Below are positions 23,465 through 32,655 of a DNA stretch of 64,000 bases, one piece after another. Both the position numbers and the translations under genes were made by a program. The stretch's first letter is position 1; each line of letters begins with the position of its first letter. The stretch lies in NCBI RefSeq assembly GCF_043555975.1, contig NZ_JBIGIA010000002.1, positions 124,001 through 188,000 on the forward strand, given 5' to 3'. The notes beneath the pieces were generated by a model, which saw only the letters and a program-made list of their open reading frames with translations, did no database searches and was not told the origin of the DNA. Origin of the DNA: Pelomonas nitida. GTDB lineage: Bacteria > Pseudomonadota > Gammaproteobacteria > Burkholderiales > Burkholderiaceae_C.

Positions 23465-24178
23465 ATGGGCGCCCAATGGAAAGCCAAACACAAAGACATC
23501 GCGGCCAATGCCAAGGGCAAGCTGTTCGGCAAGCTGGCCAAGGACATCATGATCGCGGCGCGCAATGGCGCTGACCCCAAGGACAACGCCAAGCTGCGCA
23601 TGGCCGTCGAGGCGGCGCGCAAGGTGTCCATGCCCAAGGACACGCTGGACCGCGCCATCAAGAAGGGCGCGGGCCTGACCGGTGAGACCGTTCACTTCGA
23701 GCAGGTCATCTACGAAGGCTTCGCCCCGCACCGCGTGCCGGTCATGGTGGAGGTGCTGACCGACAACACCAACCGTGCCGCCTCCGACATGCGCGTGCTG
23801 TTCCGCAAGGGCCAGCAAGGCACGCCGGGCTCGGTGAGCTGGGACTTCGACCACCTGGGCCTCATCGAGGCCGAAGCCGCCACGCCCGGCGCCGATGCCG
23901 ACACCGCCGCCATCGAGGCCGGCGCGCAAGACCTGCTGCCGGCCGACGAGGACGGCGTCACGGTCTTCCTGACCGACCCGACCGACCTGGACCTCGTCAG
24001 CCGCGCGCTGCCCGCCCAGGGCTTCACCGTGCTCAGCGCCAAGCTGGGCTACCGCCCCAAGAACCCCATCGCCGCCAGCAGCCTCAGCGCCGAGCAACTG
24101 GAAGAGGTGGAAAGCTTCCTGGCCGCGATGGACGACAACGACGACGTGCAGCACGTGTACGCGGGGTTGGCCGGGTAA
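23465..24178 (+). CDS. YebC/PmpR (TACO1) family protein, YeeN-like paralogue
   Basis: 237 residues. The start MGAQWKAKHKDIAANAKGKLFGKLAKDIMIAARNGADPKDNAKLR resembles the YeeN branch, unlike the MAGHSKWANIKHRK start of canonical YebC next to ruvC. The core MPKDTLDRAIKKGAG and YEGFAPHRVPVMVEVLTDNTNRAASDMRVLFRKGQQ is family standard. Members were described as DNA-binding regulators, and more recent work on YebC and its relatives supports a role in translating polyproline-like stretches on the ribosome. It is not next to ruvABC, which supports a second copy. Upstream spacing suggests its own promoter. Confidence 0.85.
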   Translation: MGAQWKAKHKDIAANAKGKLFGKLAKDIMIAARNGADPKDNAKLRMAVEAARKVSMPKDTLDRAIKKGAGLTGETVHFEQVIYEGFAPHRVPVMVEVLTDNTNRAASDMRVLFRKGQQGTPGSVSWDFDHLGLIEAEAATPGADADTAAIEAGAQDLLPADEDGVTVFLTDPTDLDLVSRALPAQGFTVLSAKLGYRPKNPIAASSLSAEQLEEVESFLAAMDDNDDVQHVYAGLAG

Positions 24179-24197
24179 GCCGAAAAGTTTCCGCAAC

Positions 24198-24704
24198 GTG
24201 ACGACCTGCGCGCAGCAATTCGGAGCGGCAACGCCCTTCTCGCTTGAGAACGTCGCGTTGGCTTTTGCGTGCTTTGCAAAACCCGAGACTTACGTTGTTG
24301 GCGATCTGTATGAACCGGAGCGCCATGACTACGAGGAGATGCTCGGGGGACTTCCGCGTGAATTGCTTGAGGTCGCCAACTTTGGCACCGTGGCCTGGGG
24401 ACCATTGCACGACCTGACGCCGCAGGCCACTGCGTATCTGCTGCCTCGGCTGATGGAGCTTGCATGCTCGCAAGCGCGCGACAAATCGGGCGATCTGTTC
24501 ATGACGCACTTCGTTATGAACGTTTCTGAGGGCCCATCCTGCACAAGGTTTTCCTTGTTGACGCCCCATCACTGCGCCGCCGTCGCCGAATTCCTTGATC
24601 ATCTTGCTGCCCAGCACGGCGCGCTCATTGAGCGCGATTGCCTTGACGATGTGCTTGCCGAGGGGCGACTGAATTGGCGATCGAACTCGGCGCAGAACGG
24701 GTGA
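24198..24704 (+). CDS. Hypothetical protein, possibly DUF6714-like
   Basis: 168 residues from a GTG start 20 bases after the yebC-like stop. The pattern EEMLGGLPRELLEVANFGTVAWGPLHDLTPQATAYLLPRLMELA resembles small proteins with an aromatic core followed by a YxLPRxMxLA helix (DUF6714 type), but this is recalled by pattern only. No signal peptide or membrane helix. Codon use is less GC-biased than in the neighbours. Function unknown. Confidence 0.5.
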   Translation: MTTCAQQFGAATPFSLENVALAFACFAKPETYVVGDLYEPERHDYEEMLGGLPRELLEVANFGTVAWGPLHDLTPQATAYLLPRLMELACSQARDKSGDLFMTHFVMNVSEGPSCTRFSLLTPHHCAAVAEFLDHLAAQHGALIERDCLDDVLAEGRLNWRSNSAQNG

Positions 24705-24893
24705 CCCGCTGGGCGCGCGGTCCGCAACTGGGTCGCGCAGATCCAAGGCGCGGCGCGCCCGTGTAGAGCATCGGGGGCCTGTCCGTCGCGGCATGAGAGC
24801 CACATCAAGACGGCCTACAGCGGTTGCCGGCGTTGTGGTGTGGGCCAGCCGAGGCACGTTGGCATCATCCGCGCCGCGTCGACAGCCACTGCA

Positions 24894-25051
24894 TGAAGAA
24901 GACTGCTCCGCTGCTCGCCCTGCTGATTGCCGCGCCGGTGCTGCTCAGCCTGGTCGCCGGTAAGTTGCCGGCTCTACTTCAGCCGCACCGCCACCAGACG
25001 ACCATCGCTCTCACTCGCCCCGGTCGCGATGTAAAGCGTCCGATCGGCTGA
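24894..25051 (+). pseudogene. Truncated ORF start running antisense into the beta-propeller lipoprotein gene
   Basis: The frame begins with a convincing exported N-terminus (MKKTAPLLALLIAAPVLLSLVAGKLP) but after about 27 codons it enters the 3' end of the convergent lipoprotein gene, and the remaining codons look like antisense noise. No ribosome binding site is evident. It may be the stub of a gene cut by a rearrangement that placed the lipoprotein gene here, or a chance ORF. Confidence 0.35.
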
Positions 25052-26557
25052 GATGGCCAGCATGCCAGGCGCCGCATAACTCCAAGCGGACTGCCGGGTT
25101 TTGAGGTCGATGGCGTACACGTTGCTGTTCGTGCTGACGAACAGATGCGTCCTCGTCAGCACCATATTGCGGTGAAAGCTGGTGTCCGAGGTGCCTGGCG
25201 CACTCCAGGTCCACAGCACCTTGCCAGTTGCCTCATCAATCGCGTCCAAGGCCATCGGGCTGTTACGGGCGGCGTAGATCACACCACCGCCCACCGCGGG
25301 TGCAGTCAGGTAGGCGCCAGCCGTTGACCACTCGTACTTCGCATCAGCGATGGAGAAGCTCGACAGCTTGCGCTGTTCGTAATGCTCGACGTTGGCGCTG
25401 GCCCGCCCGCTGAACGCGCCGCCCGCGAAGGAGATGACGTTGCCTCTTCCGCCCAGCACGGGCGCACCGTGGTAGTCGTAGCCAGACGACGATCCAAAGG
25501 GGTCGGCGATGCGGGCCTTCTCAGCTCCCGTGACCTTGTCGAACACGAACAGCGACGCACCGTCGTGGTGGTAGACCGACTGGCTGTCCACTGCGGGCGT
25601 GAACATGTCCCAGGTGCCCCCCGCCACGGCCGTCCATTTGAGACTGCCGTCGGTCGTGGAGAAGGCCTTGATCTCGCCGCCGTAGTAGCCGCTGCCTTGA
25701 TAGACCTGATCGTCCACGACGGTCGGCGCCAGGAAATGCGGCCACTGCCCCGTGAAGGCCGATTTGTGCTGAAACGTGCCGGTGTTCAGGTCGAAGGCCC
25801 ACAGGAAGGTCGCCTCATGGCCCGTAACCGCGGCATACACCTTGCCCGCGCCAATGGCCGGCGGATTGAAGGCCGGCGCGTTGCCCATGGACTGGAACCA
25901 GACTTCGGCGCCGGTCGCCTCGTTCAGCGCGTAGAGGCGGGCCTCGCTGAAATACACGTCCGTGGTCACATAAACCTTGCCGGCGCGGGTCACGACCGGG
26001 TTGATGCCGCCAATGGGGTCGGTGCTCGCAGGCCGCCGCCACTCCCAGGCTTTGCTGAACTTCGCCGGATTCAGCCGGATCGGCACCTCGCCGGAATGGC
26101 GGGCATTGCCTTGGTGCGTCTCCCAATCGGGAACGGTGCTGACGGTCACTTCATAGGGCAGGCTCACCGTTGAACTGAAAGGCTGGGCGCAGGCTGCGTC
26201 CTTACAGGCGCGCAACTCCAGCGTCCCGGTGTGCTTGCCCGCTGCCAACGCCGGTAGCGGCGCAACGCTGAGGCTGACGCTGTTGTCGGCATTGGCTGCC
26301 TGGACGGCAGGCAGGCTGAAGGTGGCGCCGGCGTCGCGCAGTTGCAGGTAGAGCGTTCCGGTGCCGGCGAAGCTCCAGCGGCCGTCGATCTTCAGCGCGA
26401 ACTCATCGCCCACGGCCATGTCTTCCTTGAGAGCCGTGGTCGTGAGGGTCAGCTGGGGCTGAACATCCGGCGCGGGCGCGGCGCCGCCCCCACCGCCGCC
26501 ACATCCCGCAAGGACGACCGCCAGGGCGCAGATTGCTGCCCATCCCACTACCTTCAT
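24974..26557 (-). CDS. PQQ-like beta-propeller repeat lipoprotein
   Basis: 527 residues. The N-terminus MKVVGWAAICALAVVLAGC is a lipoprotein signal with lipobox LAGC, followed by a poly-Gly linker. An Ig-like or sandwich domain (about residues 35-150) precedes repeated blades such as GKVYVTTDVYFSEARLYALNEATGAEVWF, FDLNTGTFQHKS and VYAIDLKTRQSAWSY, the pattern of PQQ-binding-like (BamB-type) propellers. True PQQ dehydrogenase residues are not apparent, so a scaffold or binding role is more likely. The ATG at 26557 has GGGAAAGA upstream; an earlier in-frame start at 26686 would destroy the lipoprotein signal. Confidence 0.78.
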   Translation of the reverse strand: MKVVGWAAICALAVVLAGCGGGGGGAAPAPDVQPQLTLTTTALKEDMAVGDEFALKIDGRWSFAGTGTLYLQLRDAGATFSLPAVQAANADNSVSLSVAPLPALAAGKHTGTLELRACKDAACAQPFSSTVSLPYEVTVSTVPDWETHQGNARHSGEVPIRLNPAKFSKAWEWRRPASTDPIGGINPVVTRAGKVYVTTDVYFSEARLYALNEATGAEVWFQSMGNAPAFNPPAIGAGKVYAAVTGHEATFLWAFDLNTGTFQHKSAFTGQWPHFLAPTVVDDQVYQGSGYYGGEIKAFSTTDGSLKWTAVAGGTWDMFTPAVDSQSVYHHDGASLFVFDKVTGAEKARIADPFGSSSGYDYHGAPVLGGRGNVISFAGGAFSGRASANVEHYEQRKLSSFSIADAKYEWSTAGAYLTAPAVGGGVIYAARNSPMALDAIDEATGKVLWTWSAPGTSDTSFHRNMVLTRTHLFVSTNSNVYAIDLKTRQSAWSYAAPGMLAISADRTLYIATGASESDGRLVAVRLK

Positions 26558-26731
26558 CACTATCTTTCCCTGTGCATTGCTTGAACACGCGCGGCCGATC
26601 TTCCCGATCGCCGTCGGCGGCGGGGCGCAGTGTACGGATCCAGGAGAGCCCCCCGTGAGACATCGAAGCGGCAATATTTGCAACACCGGCGCGCCAGGGG
26701 GGCCGTTGCAGTGCGCCGCGATGATGTCGGC

Positions 26732-27601
26732 ATGCGAACCATCCTGATCGCGGGCCTTGTGCTGCTGACCTTCACACTGAGTGCCAGCCTGCTCGCCGGC
26801 GAACTGCTGACGAGGCCGGCTCGTGTCAGCATCGGCGCCCCCTCACCCGACTTGGGCGCGGAAGCCGTCCGCATCACCGATGGCAACGGCCAGCAACTCG
26901 CCGGCTGGTTCGTGCCCGGCCGCGCTGGCGAAGGCGCTGTGCTGATGCTGCATGGCGTGCGCGGCAACCGGCTGCAGATGCTGGCGCGCGCCCGCTGGCT
27001 GCAGCGCGAAGGCATCGCCAGCCTCATCGTGGATCTGCCGTCGCACGGCGAGAGCAGTGGCGAGCGCATCTCGTTTGGCCGCCACGAGGCGGCCGGTGCC
27101 GACGCCGCGCTGGCCTGGCTGCGGCAACGCGTGCCGGGCGAGAAGGTCGGCGCCATCGGCGTGTCGCTGGGCGGCGCGTCGCTGCTGTTCGCCGAGCGAC
27201 GGCCCGAGCTGGACGCGCTGGTGCTGGAGTCGGTCTACCCGACCATCAACGATGCGGTGCAGGACCGGCTGTCGATGCGGCTGGGCACTGTCACGGGCCA
27301 TGCGCTGGCGCCCTTGCTGCTCGCGCAAATCCCGCTGCGGCTGGGTTTCAGTGCCGAGCGGCTGCGCCCCGTCGACGCCATCGCCCAGGTGCGCGCACCG
27401 CTGATCGTGGCGTCAGGCACCGCGGACCTGCACACGCGCTGGCCCGAGACCGAGGCGCTGTTCGCCGCAGCCCATGCGCCCAAAGCCTTGTGGCCGGTGC
27501 CGGGTGCGGCGCACGTGGACCTGCACGACTTCGATGCCGCAGCCTACGAAGCGCGGCTGGCCCCCTGGCTGCACGCACAGTTGCGCAAGCCCCCGCCCTG
27601 A
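26732..27601 (+). CDS. Alpha/beta hydrolase
   Basis: 289 residues with an N-terminal hydrophobic helix (residues 3-22; signal anchor or signal peptide). The fold is shown by VLMLHGVRGNR, VDLPSHGESSG, and the nucleophile elbow GVSLGG with Ser145; Asp232 (GTADLHT) and His261 (GAAHVDL) complete the likely triad. The closest recalled relatives are membrane-anchored hydrolases of the BEM46/YfhR (ABHD13) kind, with unknown substrate. The upstream gene is divergent; the luciferase-like gene follows after 32 bases on the same strand. Confidence 0.82.
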   Translation: MRTILIAGLVLLTFTLSASLLAGELLTRPARVSIGAPSPDLGAEAVRITDGNGQQLAGWFVPGRAGEGAVLMLHGVRGNRLQMLARARWLQREGIASLIVDLPSHGESSGERISFGRHEAAGADAALAWLRQRVPGEKVGAIGVSLGGASLLFAERRPELDALVLESVYPTINDAVQDRLSMRLGTVTGHALAPLLLAQIPLRLGFSAERLRPVDAIAQVRAPLIVASGTADLHTRWPETEALFAAAHAPKALWPVPGAAHVDLHDFDAAAYEARLAPWLHAQLRKPPP

Positions 27602-27633
27602 CAGGGTCAAGCCCGGCTGGGCAAGATGTCGAC

Positions 27634-28629
27634 ATGACTGCCCTGCCCCCGCTTTCCATCCTTGACCTGGCCCCCGTCGTCGAGGGCTCGACGACCCGCG
27701 ACGCGCTGCTGAACAGCCTGGACCTGGTGCGCCTGGCGGATGAACTCGGCTACCAGCGCTACTGGGTGGCCGAGCACCACAACATGGAAGGTGTGGCCAG
27801 CTCGGCCACGGCGGTGTTGATCGGGCAACTGGCGGCCGCGTCGCGGCGCATCCGCGTCGGCGCGGGCGGCATCATGCTGCCCAACCATGCGCCGCTGACG
27901 ATTGCCGAGCAGTTCGGCACGCTGGCCGAGCTGTTCCCCGGCCGCATCGACCTGGGACTGGGCCGCGCACCGGGCACCGACCGGGCGACGATGCGCGCAC
28001 TGCGCCGCAGCCTGGAGACCAGCGGCGAAGACGCCTTCCCGAGCGACGTGCTGGAGCTGCAGGCCTTCCTCGCCAGCGGCGACGGCCAGGCCGCCGTGCG
28101 CGCGGTGCCGGGCCAGGGCACCGAGGTGCCGCTGTGGCTGCTGGGCTCCAGCCTCTATGGCGCGCAGCTGGCGGCCTATCTGGGCCTGCCGTTCGCGTTC
28201 GCGTCGCACTTCGCGCCCGACATGCTGATGCAGGCGCTGCAGATTTACCGCGCGACCTACCAGCCCAGTGCGCGGCATCCGAAGTCGTACGCGATGGTCG
28301 GCCTGAACGTGGTGGTGGCGCCGACCGACGACGAAGCCCGCCGGCTGTTCACGTCGGTGCAGCAGCGCTTCCTGGGCATGGTGCGCGGGCAGCGCGGCAA
28401 GCTGCCGCCGCCGGTGACGGGCATGGCCGGCCTGTGGACGCCCGCCGAGGAGTTGCAGGTGCAGCGCATGCTCGCCGAATCCATCGTCGGCTCGCCGCAG
28501 ACTGTGCGCGCCGGCCTGGCCGCCACGGCGGAACGCACGGGTGCCGACGAATTCATCGTCGCCTGCGCGGTGCACGACCACGCCGCGCGCCGCCGCTCCT
28601 ACGAGCTGCTCGCCGCGCTGGCGGGCTGA
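27634..28629 (+). CDS. LLM-class flavin-dependent oxidoreductase (luciferase-like)
   Basis: 331 residues of the bacterial luciferase-like superfamily. LSILDLAPVVEGSTTRDALLNSLDLVRLADELGYQRYWVAEHHNMEGVASSATAVLIG and GGIMLPNHAPLTIAEQFGTLAELFPGRIDLGLGRAPGTDR are the hallmark blocks of the MsnO8/YhbW-like subgroup. These enzymes use reduced flavin in a TIM barrel; the substrate of this subgroup is not established. Its last 31 bases overlap the 3' end of the convergent CLC channel gene. Confidence 0.88.
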   Translation: MTALPPLSILDLAPVVEGSTTRDALLNSLDLVRLADELGYQRYWVAEHHNMEGVASSATAVLIGQLAAASRRIRVGAGGIMLPNHAPLTIAEQFGTLAELFPGRIDLGLGRAPGTDRATMRALRRSLETSGEDAFPSDVLELQAFLASGDGQAAVRAVPGQGTEVPLWLLGSSLYGAQLAAYLGLPFAFASHFAPDMLMQALQIYRATYQPSARHPKSYAMVGLNVVVAPTDDEARRLFTSVQQRFLGMVRGQRGKLPPPVTGMAGLWTPAEELQVQRMLAESIVGSPQTVRAGLAATAERTGADEFIVACAVHDHAARRRSYELLAALAG

Positions 28630-30023
28630 GCCTCGTCGTCGGCCCGCTCGCCCGCCCCCGGCTCTCCGGGCTCCTCGGGCTCTTCTGGCGGTGCGGCCGG
28701 CAACCGCCCAAGCTGCACCGCAGCGAGCGCGGCGTACAGCGGCGGCGACATCAGCCGCGACACGCCGCTGGCGACCAGCGCGCAAGCCATGAGGCTCAGC
28801 ACCATCGCATGGCCGTCGACCATCTCCATGACGATGATGAAAGCCGTCAGCGGCGCCTGCGTCGTGGCGGCCAGAAAACCGGCCATGCCGAGGGCGATCA
28901 GTGCCGGGGCATGGCTGGCGTCCAGCCCGCTGAAGCGCGCGACGTCGGCACCCCAGGCCGCGCCGATGGACAGCGACGGCGCAAAGATGCCGGCCGGCAC
29001 GCCCGCCCAGGTCGTCAGCCAGGTCGCCACCAGTTTGAGCGGCGCGAACAGCCAGGCGGGCTCCGCGCCGGCCGTCGCTTCGGTGCCGCGCAGCAAGGCC
29101 TGCGTGTGCTCGTAGCCGCCACCGAACGCGGCGCCGGCCGTCACCACCCCGATGATGGCCACGACAAGGCCGCAGCCCGCCGCAAAGGCCAGCGGCCGCC
29201 GGCTGCGCCAGCGCGACAGGCGGCCCGGCTCGGGGGCCGCGAGGCTGGACACCAGCAGCCGCGAGAACAGCCCGCCCAGCACGCCGCAGCCCAGCGCCAG
29301 CAGCAGCGCCGGCCACCACAGCGCAGCCGTCAGCTCCACGACATGGATGACGCCGAAGTAGGTGCCGTTGCCGTAGAACGAGACACCCACGAGGCCGGCC
29401 AGCACGATGCCGGCAATCAACAGGCCGGAGCTGCGCTGCTCGGGACGACGCGTCAGCTCCTCGATGGCAAACATCACGCCGCCCAGCGGGGTGTTGAAGG
29501 CCGCCGCGATACCGGCCGCACCGCCCGCCGCCAGCAAGCCTTGCGGGCTGACCGCTGCCCCCGCCGGCAGCCAGTGCCGCGCGGCATGCATGACGCCAGC
29601 GGCCACCTGCACGGACGGGCCCTCGCGCCCCAGCGACAGCCCGCCGAGCAGCCCGCCCGCGGTCAGCCACACCTTGGCGCAGGCCAGCCGCAACGAGACG
29701 AAGAGATGCCGCTGCCCGGCGGGCACGGTAGGGTCCAGCGCGGCCATGACCTGCGGGATGCCCGAGCCCGCCGCGCCTGGCCACCAACGGCGCGTGGCAT
29801 GGACGATGACGACGGTGCACAGTGGCGTCCAGACCAGCGGCGCCCACCAGCAGGCCTCACGCCCGCGCGAGAAGAGCGCCAGCGCCGATTCGCCCAGCCA
29901 CGTGAAGAACAAGACCGTGAGGCCGGCCAGCGCCGCGAACAGGATGACCACCGCTCGCGTCAGCCACAGCCGCCAGTCCGACAGCTCACGCTGGAATCGG
30001 GGAAGCGGGTCGTGGCGCTGCAT
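28599..30023 (-). CDS. CLC-family chloride channel or transporter
   Basis: 474 residues with about ten to twelve membrane segments. CLC selectivity motifs are present: GSGIPQV near residue 85, LGREGPSVQ (GxxGP type with the gating Glu) near 130, and GGAAGIAAAFNTPLGGVMFAIEEL. The gating Glu suggests a proton-coupled or gated member; I cannot tell channel from exchanger. A charged, Pro/Glu-rich C-terminal tail lacks CBS domains. It begins 21 bases after regA, at the end of the cyo-SURF1-regBA run, and may be co-transcribed with it. It is convergent and overlapping with the luciferase-like gene. Confidence 0.9.
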   Translation of the reverse strand: MQRHDPLPRFQRELSDWRLWLTRAVVILFAALAGLTVLFFTWLGESALALFSRGREACWWAPLVWTPLCTVVIVHATRRWWPGAAGSGIPQVMAALDPTVPAGQRHLFVSLRLACAKVWLTAGGLLGGLSLGREGPSVQVAAGVMHAARHWLPAGAAVSPQGLLAAGGAAGIAAAFNTPLGGVMFAIEELTRRPEQRSSGLLIAGIVLAGLVGVSFYGNGTYFGVIHVVELTAALWWPALLLALGCGVLGGLFSRLLVSSLAAPEPGRLSRWRSRRPLAFAAGCGLVVAIIGVVTAGAAFGGGYEHTQALLRGTEATAGAEPAWLFAPLKLVATWLTTWAGVPAGIFAPSLSIGAAWGADVARFSGLDASHAPALIALGMAGFLAATTQAPLTAFIIVMEMVDGHAMVLSLMACALVASGVSRLMSPPLYAALAAVQLGRLPAAPPEEPEEPGEPGAGERADDEAQPASAASSS

Positions 30024-30044
30024 GGGGCTCCTTGCTGACGTTCG

Positions 30045-30605
30045 CTACTTGATGCGCTGCTTCTCGAGCTTGCGCGCCAGCGTGCGGCGGTGCATGCCCA
30101 GGCGCCTGGCGGTCTCGCTGATGTTGAAGCCCGTCTCGGCCAGCACCTCGTGGATGCGCTCCCACTCCAGCGTCTTGATCGAGGCCGTCTGGCGCTCGGT
30201 GACTTCCACCGCCGCATCACCCTGGCGGCGCGCGAAGGCAGCCTCGATGTCGTCGGTGTTGGCCGGCTTGGCGAGGTAGTGGCAGGCGCCCAGCTTGATG
30301 GCCTCCACCGCCGTGGCGATGCTGGCATAGCCGGTCAGCACGACGATGAGCACCTCCGGGTCCCAGCCGCTGAGCGCCTGCACGCAGGCCAGGCCAGAGG
30401 CGCCACCCGCGAGCTTCAGGTCGACGACCGCGTGACCCAGCTCCTCGTCCTCGGGCAGCTCGTCGAGCAGGTTCTTCATGTCGTCCAGGCCGGTGGCGCG
30501 CAACACGCGCCAGCCACGGCGCTCGAACGAACGGGTCAGGGTACGGGCGAAGCTGTCGTCGTCTTCGACGATGAGCAGCAGGCGGTCGTCTTCAGAGACG
30601 GGCAT
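30045..30605 (-). CDS. regA: Redox response regulator RegA/PrrA/ActR family
   Basis: 186 residues, the size of RegA. The receiver domain carries acidic residues VEDDD near 13-17, the phosphoacceptor Asp62 (VVDLKL) and Lys113 (LAKPA); after a short linker the C-terminal Fis-type helix-turn-helix (about 145-186) reads GFNISETARRLGMHRRTLARKL, almost the invariant RegA/PrrA recognition helix. RegA controls energy-generating genes under low oxygen, including terminal oxidases. Its start overlaps the regB end by 14 bases, so the pair is translationally coupled. A longer frame to 30686 is an artefact of overlap with regB. Confidence 0.9.
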   Translation of the reverse strand: MPVSEDDRLLLIVEDDDSFARTLTRSFERRGWRVLRATGLDDMKNLLDELPEDEELGHAVVDLKLAGGASGLACVQALSGWDPEVLIVVLTGYASIATAVEAIKLGACHYLAKPANTDDIEAAFARRQGDAAVEVTERQTASIKTLEWERIHEVLAETGFNISETARRLGMHRRTLARKLEKQRIK

Positions 30606-31944
30606 CGGAGCGGAGATCGGCACCTCCGGATTGTCGGGGCAGCAGCGATGCCAGCGGCAACGTGAGGCTGACTTCCGCCCCGCCACCCTCGCGGTTGTGC
30701 GCCTGCAGCCGGCCGCCCAGCGTGCGGGCGACGTTGACCGACAGGAACAGCCCCATGCCGCGCCCGGGCTGGCCTTTGCTGCTCTGGTAGGGCTCGCCGA
30801 AGTGCTTGAGCCGGTGCGCGTCGAAGCCGGGGCCGTCGTCGAGCACGCTGAGCGCCAGCGTGTGCTCGTCGGGGCAGGCGGCGCGCAAGGTCAGCGGCGT
30901 GCCGGGCGCGGCCTCGGCGGCGTTGTCCAGCAGGTTGCCAACGACCTGCTGCAGCGCGCTGTCGGCCACGATGGCGATGTTGGGCAGGTCATCCTTGCGC
31001 ACGTTCAGCGTGGCCGCGGGGCGCGTGAGGCGCCAGCGGGCGGCCAGTTCGTCGATGAAGCCTTCCAGCGGCGTGAGCTGCGGCGCCTCGCCGCGCATCT
31101 CGCCGGCCGACATCAGGATGCCGGTGACGATGGCCTTGCAGCGCAGGATCTGGCGCTGCATCTCGTCGATCTCCTCGCGCAGTTCGGGCTCGGCCGCGAA
31201 TGGCGCCATGTGCGCCCAGTCGCCGAGGATGACGCTGAGCGTCGCCAGCGGCGTGCCGAGTTCGTGCGCGGCGCCGCTGGCCAGCAGGCCCATGCGCACG
31301 ATGTGCATCTCCTCGGCGGCGCGCTGCTGCAGCGCGGCGAGCTCGGCATCGCGCTGGCGCAGGTTGCGGTTGATGCGCACGATGAAGATCGTCAGCAGCC
31401 CCACGTTGAGCAGAAAGCACATCAACAGGCCGCCCAGGTAGTTGGGCGACAGCGTCGTGGGCGACGTCGGGTCCAGCACCAGCGGGCGGTGCCATTGCGT
31501 CAGCACGACGAAGCCGGAGATCGTGCTGAGCACGATGGCCCCCAGGTAGGCCGGGCTGAGCAGCACCGACGCGACGGCGACCTGCAGCAGGTAGAGATAG
31601 ATGAACGGGTTGTCGCTGCCGCCGGCGAGGTAGAGCTGTCCCGTCAGCACGCCCACGTCGACCAGCAGCGCGACGCACAGCTCCAGCTGCGACACCGGCT
31701 GCGTGAGCCGGTTGCGCCAGATGCTGAACAGGTTGAAGGCGACGAGGATGCCCAGCAGGCTGATCATCTCGGCCCAGGGCAGCGCCAGGCCCAGCGCCGC
31801 GTGCACGACGAGCACGGTGGCCAATTGCCCGCCAACGGCGAGCCAGCGCAGCTCGATGAGCTGGCGCAGATTGGCGCGGCCGGCGCGGCGCTCGGGCGCG
31901 GCGTCGACAGGCTCGGCAGTGACGGGCGTGGAAAAGAGGTTCAA
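30592..31944 (-). CDS. regB: Redox-sensing histidine kinase RegB/PrrB family
   Basis: 450 residues. Six membrane helices fill the first 190 residues, with the quinone-sensing heptad GGSDNPF at 108-114, exactly the GGxxNPF hallmark of RegB. The H-box GAAHELGTPL places the phosphorylated His at 227, and Cys269 in ILRCKAI corresponds to the redox-active Cys of RegB. The ATPase domain has NLLDNAAEAAP, DDGPGF and GRGMGLFLS motifs. It overlaps the SURF1 gene by four bases upstream and regA by 14 bases downstream. The kinase reads quinone pool state, and the adjacent genes encode a quinol oxidase, a meaningful functional link. Confidence 0.92.
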   Translation of the reverse strand: MNLFSTPVTAEPVDAAPERRAGRANLRQLIELRWLAVGGQLATVLVVHAALGLALPWAEMISLLGILVAFNLFSIWRNRLTQPVSQLELCVALLVDVGVLTGQLYLAGGSDNPFIYLYLLQVAVASVLLSPAYLGAIVLSTISGFVVLTQWHRPLVLDPTSPTTLSPNYLGGLLMCFLLNVGLLTIFIVRINRNLRQRDAELAALQQRAAEEMHIVRMGLLASGAAHELGTPLATLSVILGDWAHMAPFAAEPELREEIDEMQRQILRCKAIVTGILMSAGEMRGEAPQLTPLEGFIDELAARWRLTRPAATLNVRKDDLPNIAIVADSALQQVVGNLLDNAAEAAPGTPLTLRAACPDEHTLALSVLDDGPGFDAHRLKHFGEPYQSSKGQPGRGMGLFLSVNVARTLGGRLQAHNREGGGAEVSLTLPLASLLPRQSGGADLRSDARL

Positions 31945-32648
31945 GCGGGCACCCGGCGGCGTTCCTCGCGCACCAGATAACCCGCGGCCGCAGCCGCCAT
32001 GGCCGCGAGCGCCAGCCAGGTGGCGGCGTAGACGGCGTGATTGTTGGTGAAACGCACCACCGTCAGCCCCGGGCGCGGCCAGCGCTGTGGCTGAGCGGCA
32101 TCAGCCGCCTCGTCGACGAAATATGGCGCGACGGGCCCGGCCAGCGCCAGCTGCGCGACGATGCCCGCGACATCACGGGAATACCAGCGCCCTTCGGCGG
32201 GCACATTGGCACGCAGCGGGCCGCCGCCGGTTTCGGTGAGTCTGAGCAGCCCGATCAAGGCCACCGGGCCGCTGGGCGCCGCATGCTGGGCGGGTGCGCG
32301 TTGCTCCGGCGGCACGAAGCCGCGGTTCACAAGCACGGTGCTGCCGTCGTCCAGACGCAGTGGCGCCAACACCCAATGACCACCGCCCAGCTCGGTGGTT
32401 GCCTGCACAAGCACTTCGCGCGGCTCGAAGCTGCCGTGCAGCCACAGGCGGCGGTATTCGTCGTCCTTGGTGACGGCAGCGCCTGGCGGCGGTGGCGCGA
32501 CTGGCTCCGCCTTCAGACGCGCCTCGACGCGTGCCATCAGATCCAGTTTCCAGCCCAGGCGCTGGACCTGCCAGGCCGCCAGCGCCAGGAAAGCGACGCT
32601 GGCAAGCGCCGCGCTGACGATCAAGGCGATTCGCGCGGCGCGACCCAT
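31941..32648 (-). CDS. SURF1-family oxidase assembly protein
   Basis: 235 residues with two membrane helices near the ends (IALIVSAALASVAFLALAAWQVQRL and TWLALAAMAAAAAGYLV), the SURF1 topology. Family blocks WQVQRLGWKLDLM, LVNRGFVPP, and VRFTNNHAVYAATWLALA are visible. SURF1 helps insert heme a into cytochrome oxidase; in cyo clusters a SURF1-like protein presumably serves the quinol oxidase. It starts seven bases after cyoD and overlaps regB by four bases, embedding it between oxidase and sensor genes. No cyoE (heme O synthase) gene is in the cluster. Confidence 0.88.
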   Translation of the reverse strand: MGRAARIALIVSAALASVAFLALAAWQVQRLGWKLDLMARVEARLKAEPVAPPPPGAAVTKDDEYRRLWLHGSFEPREVLVQATTELGGGHWVLAPLRLDDGSTVLVNRGFVPPEQRAPAQHAAPSGPVALIGLLRLTETGGGPLRANVPAEGRWYSRDVAGIVAQLALAGPVAPYFVDEAADAAQPQRWPRPGLTVVRFTNNHAVYAATWLALAAMAAAAAGYLVREERRRVPA

Positions 32649-32655
32649 GCCAGGT

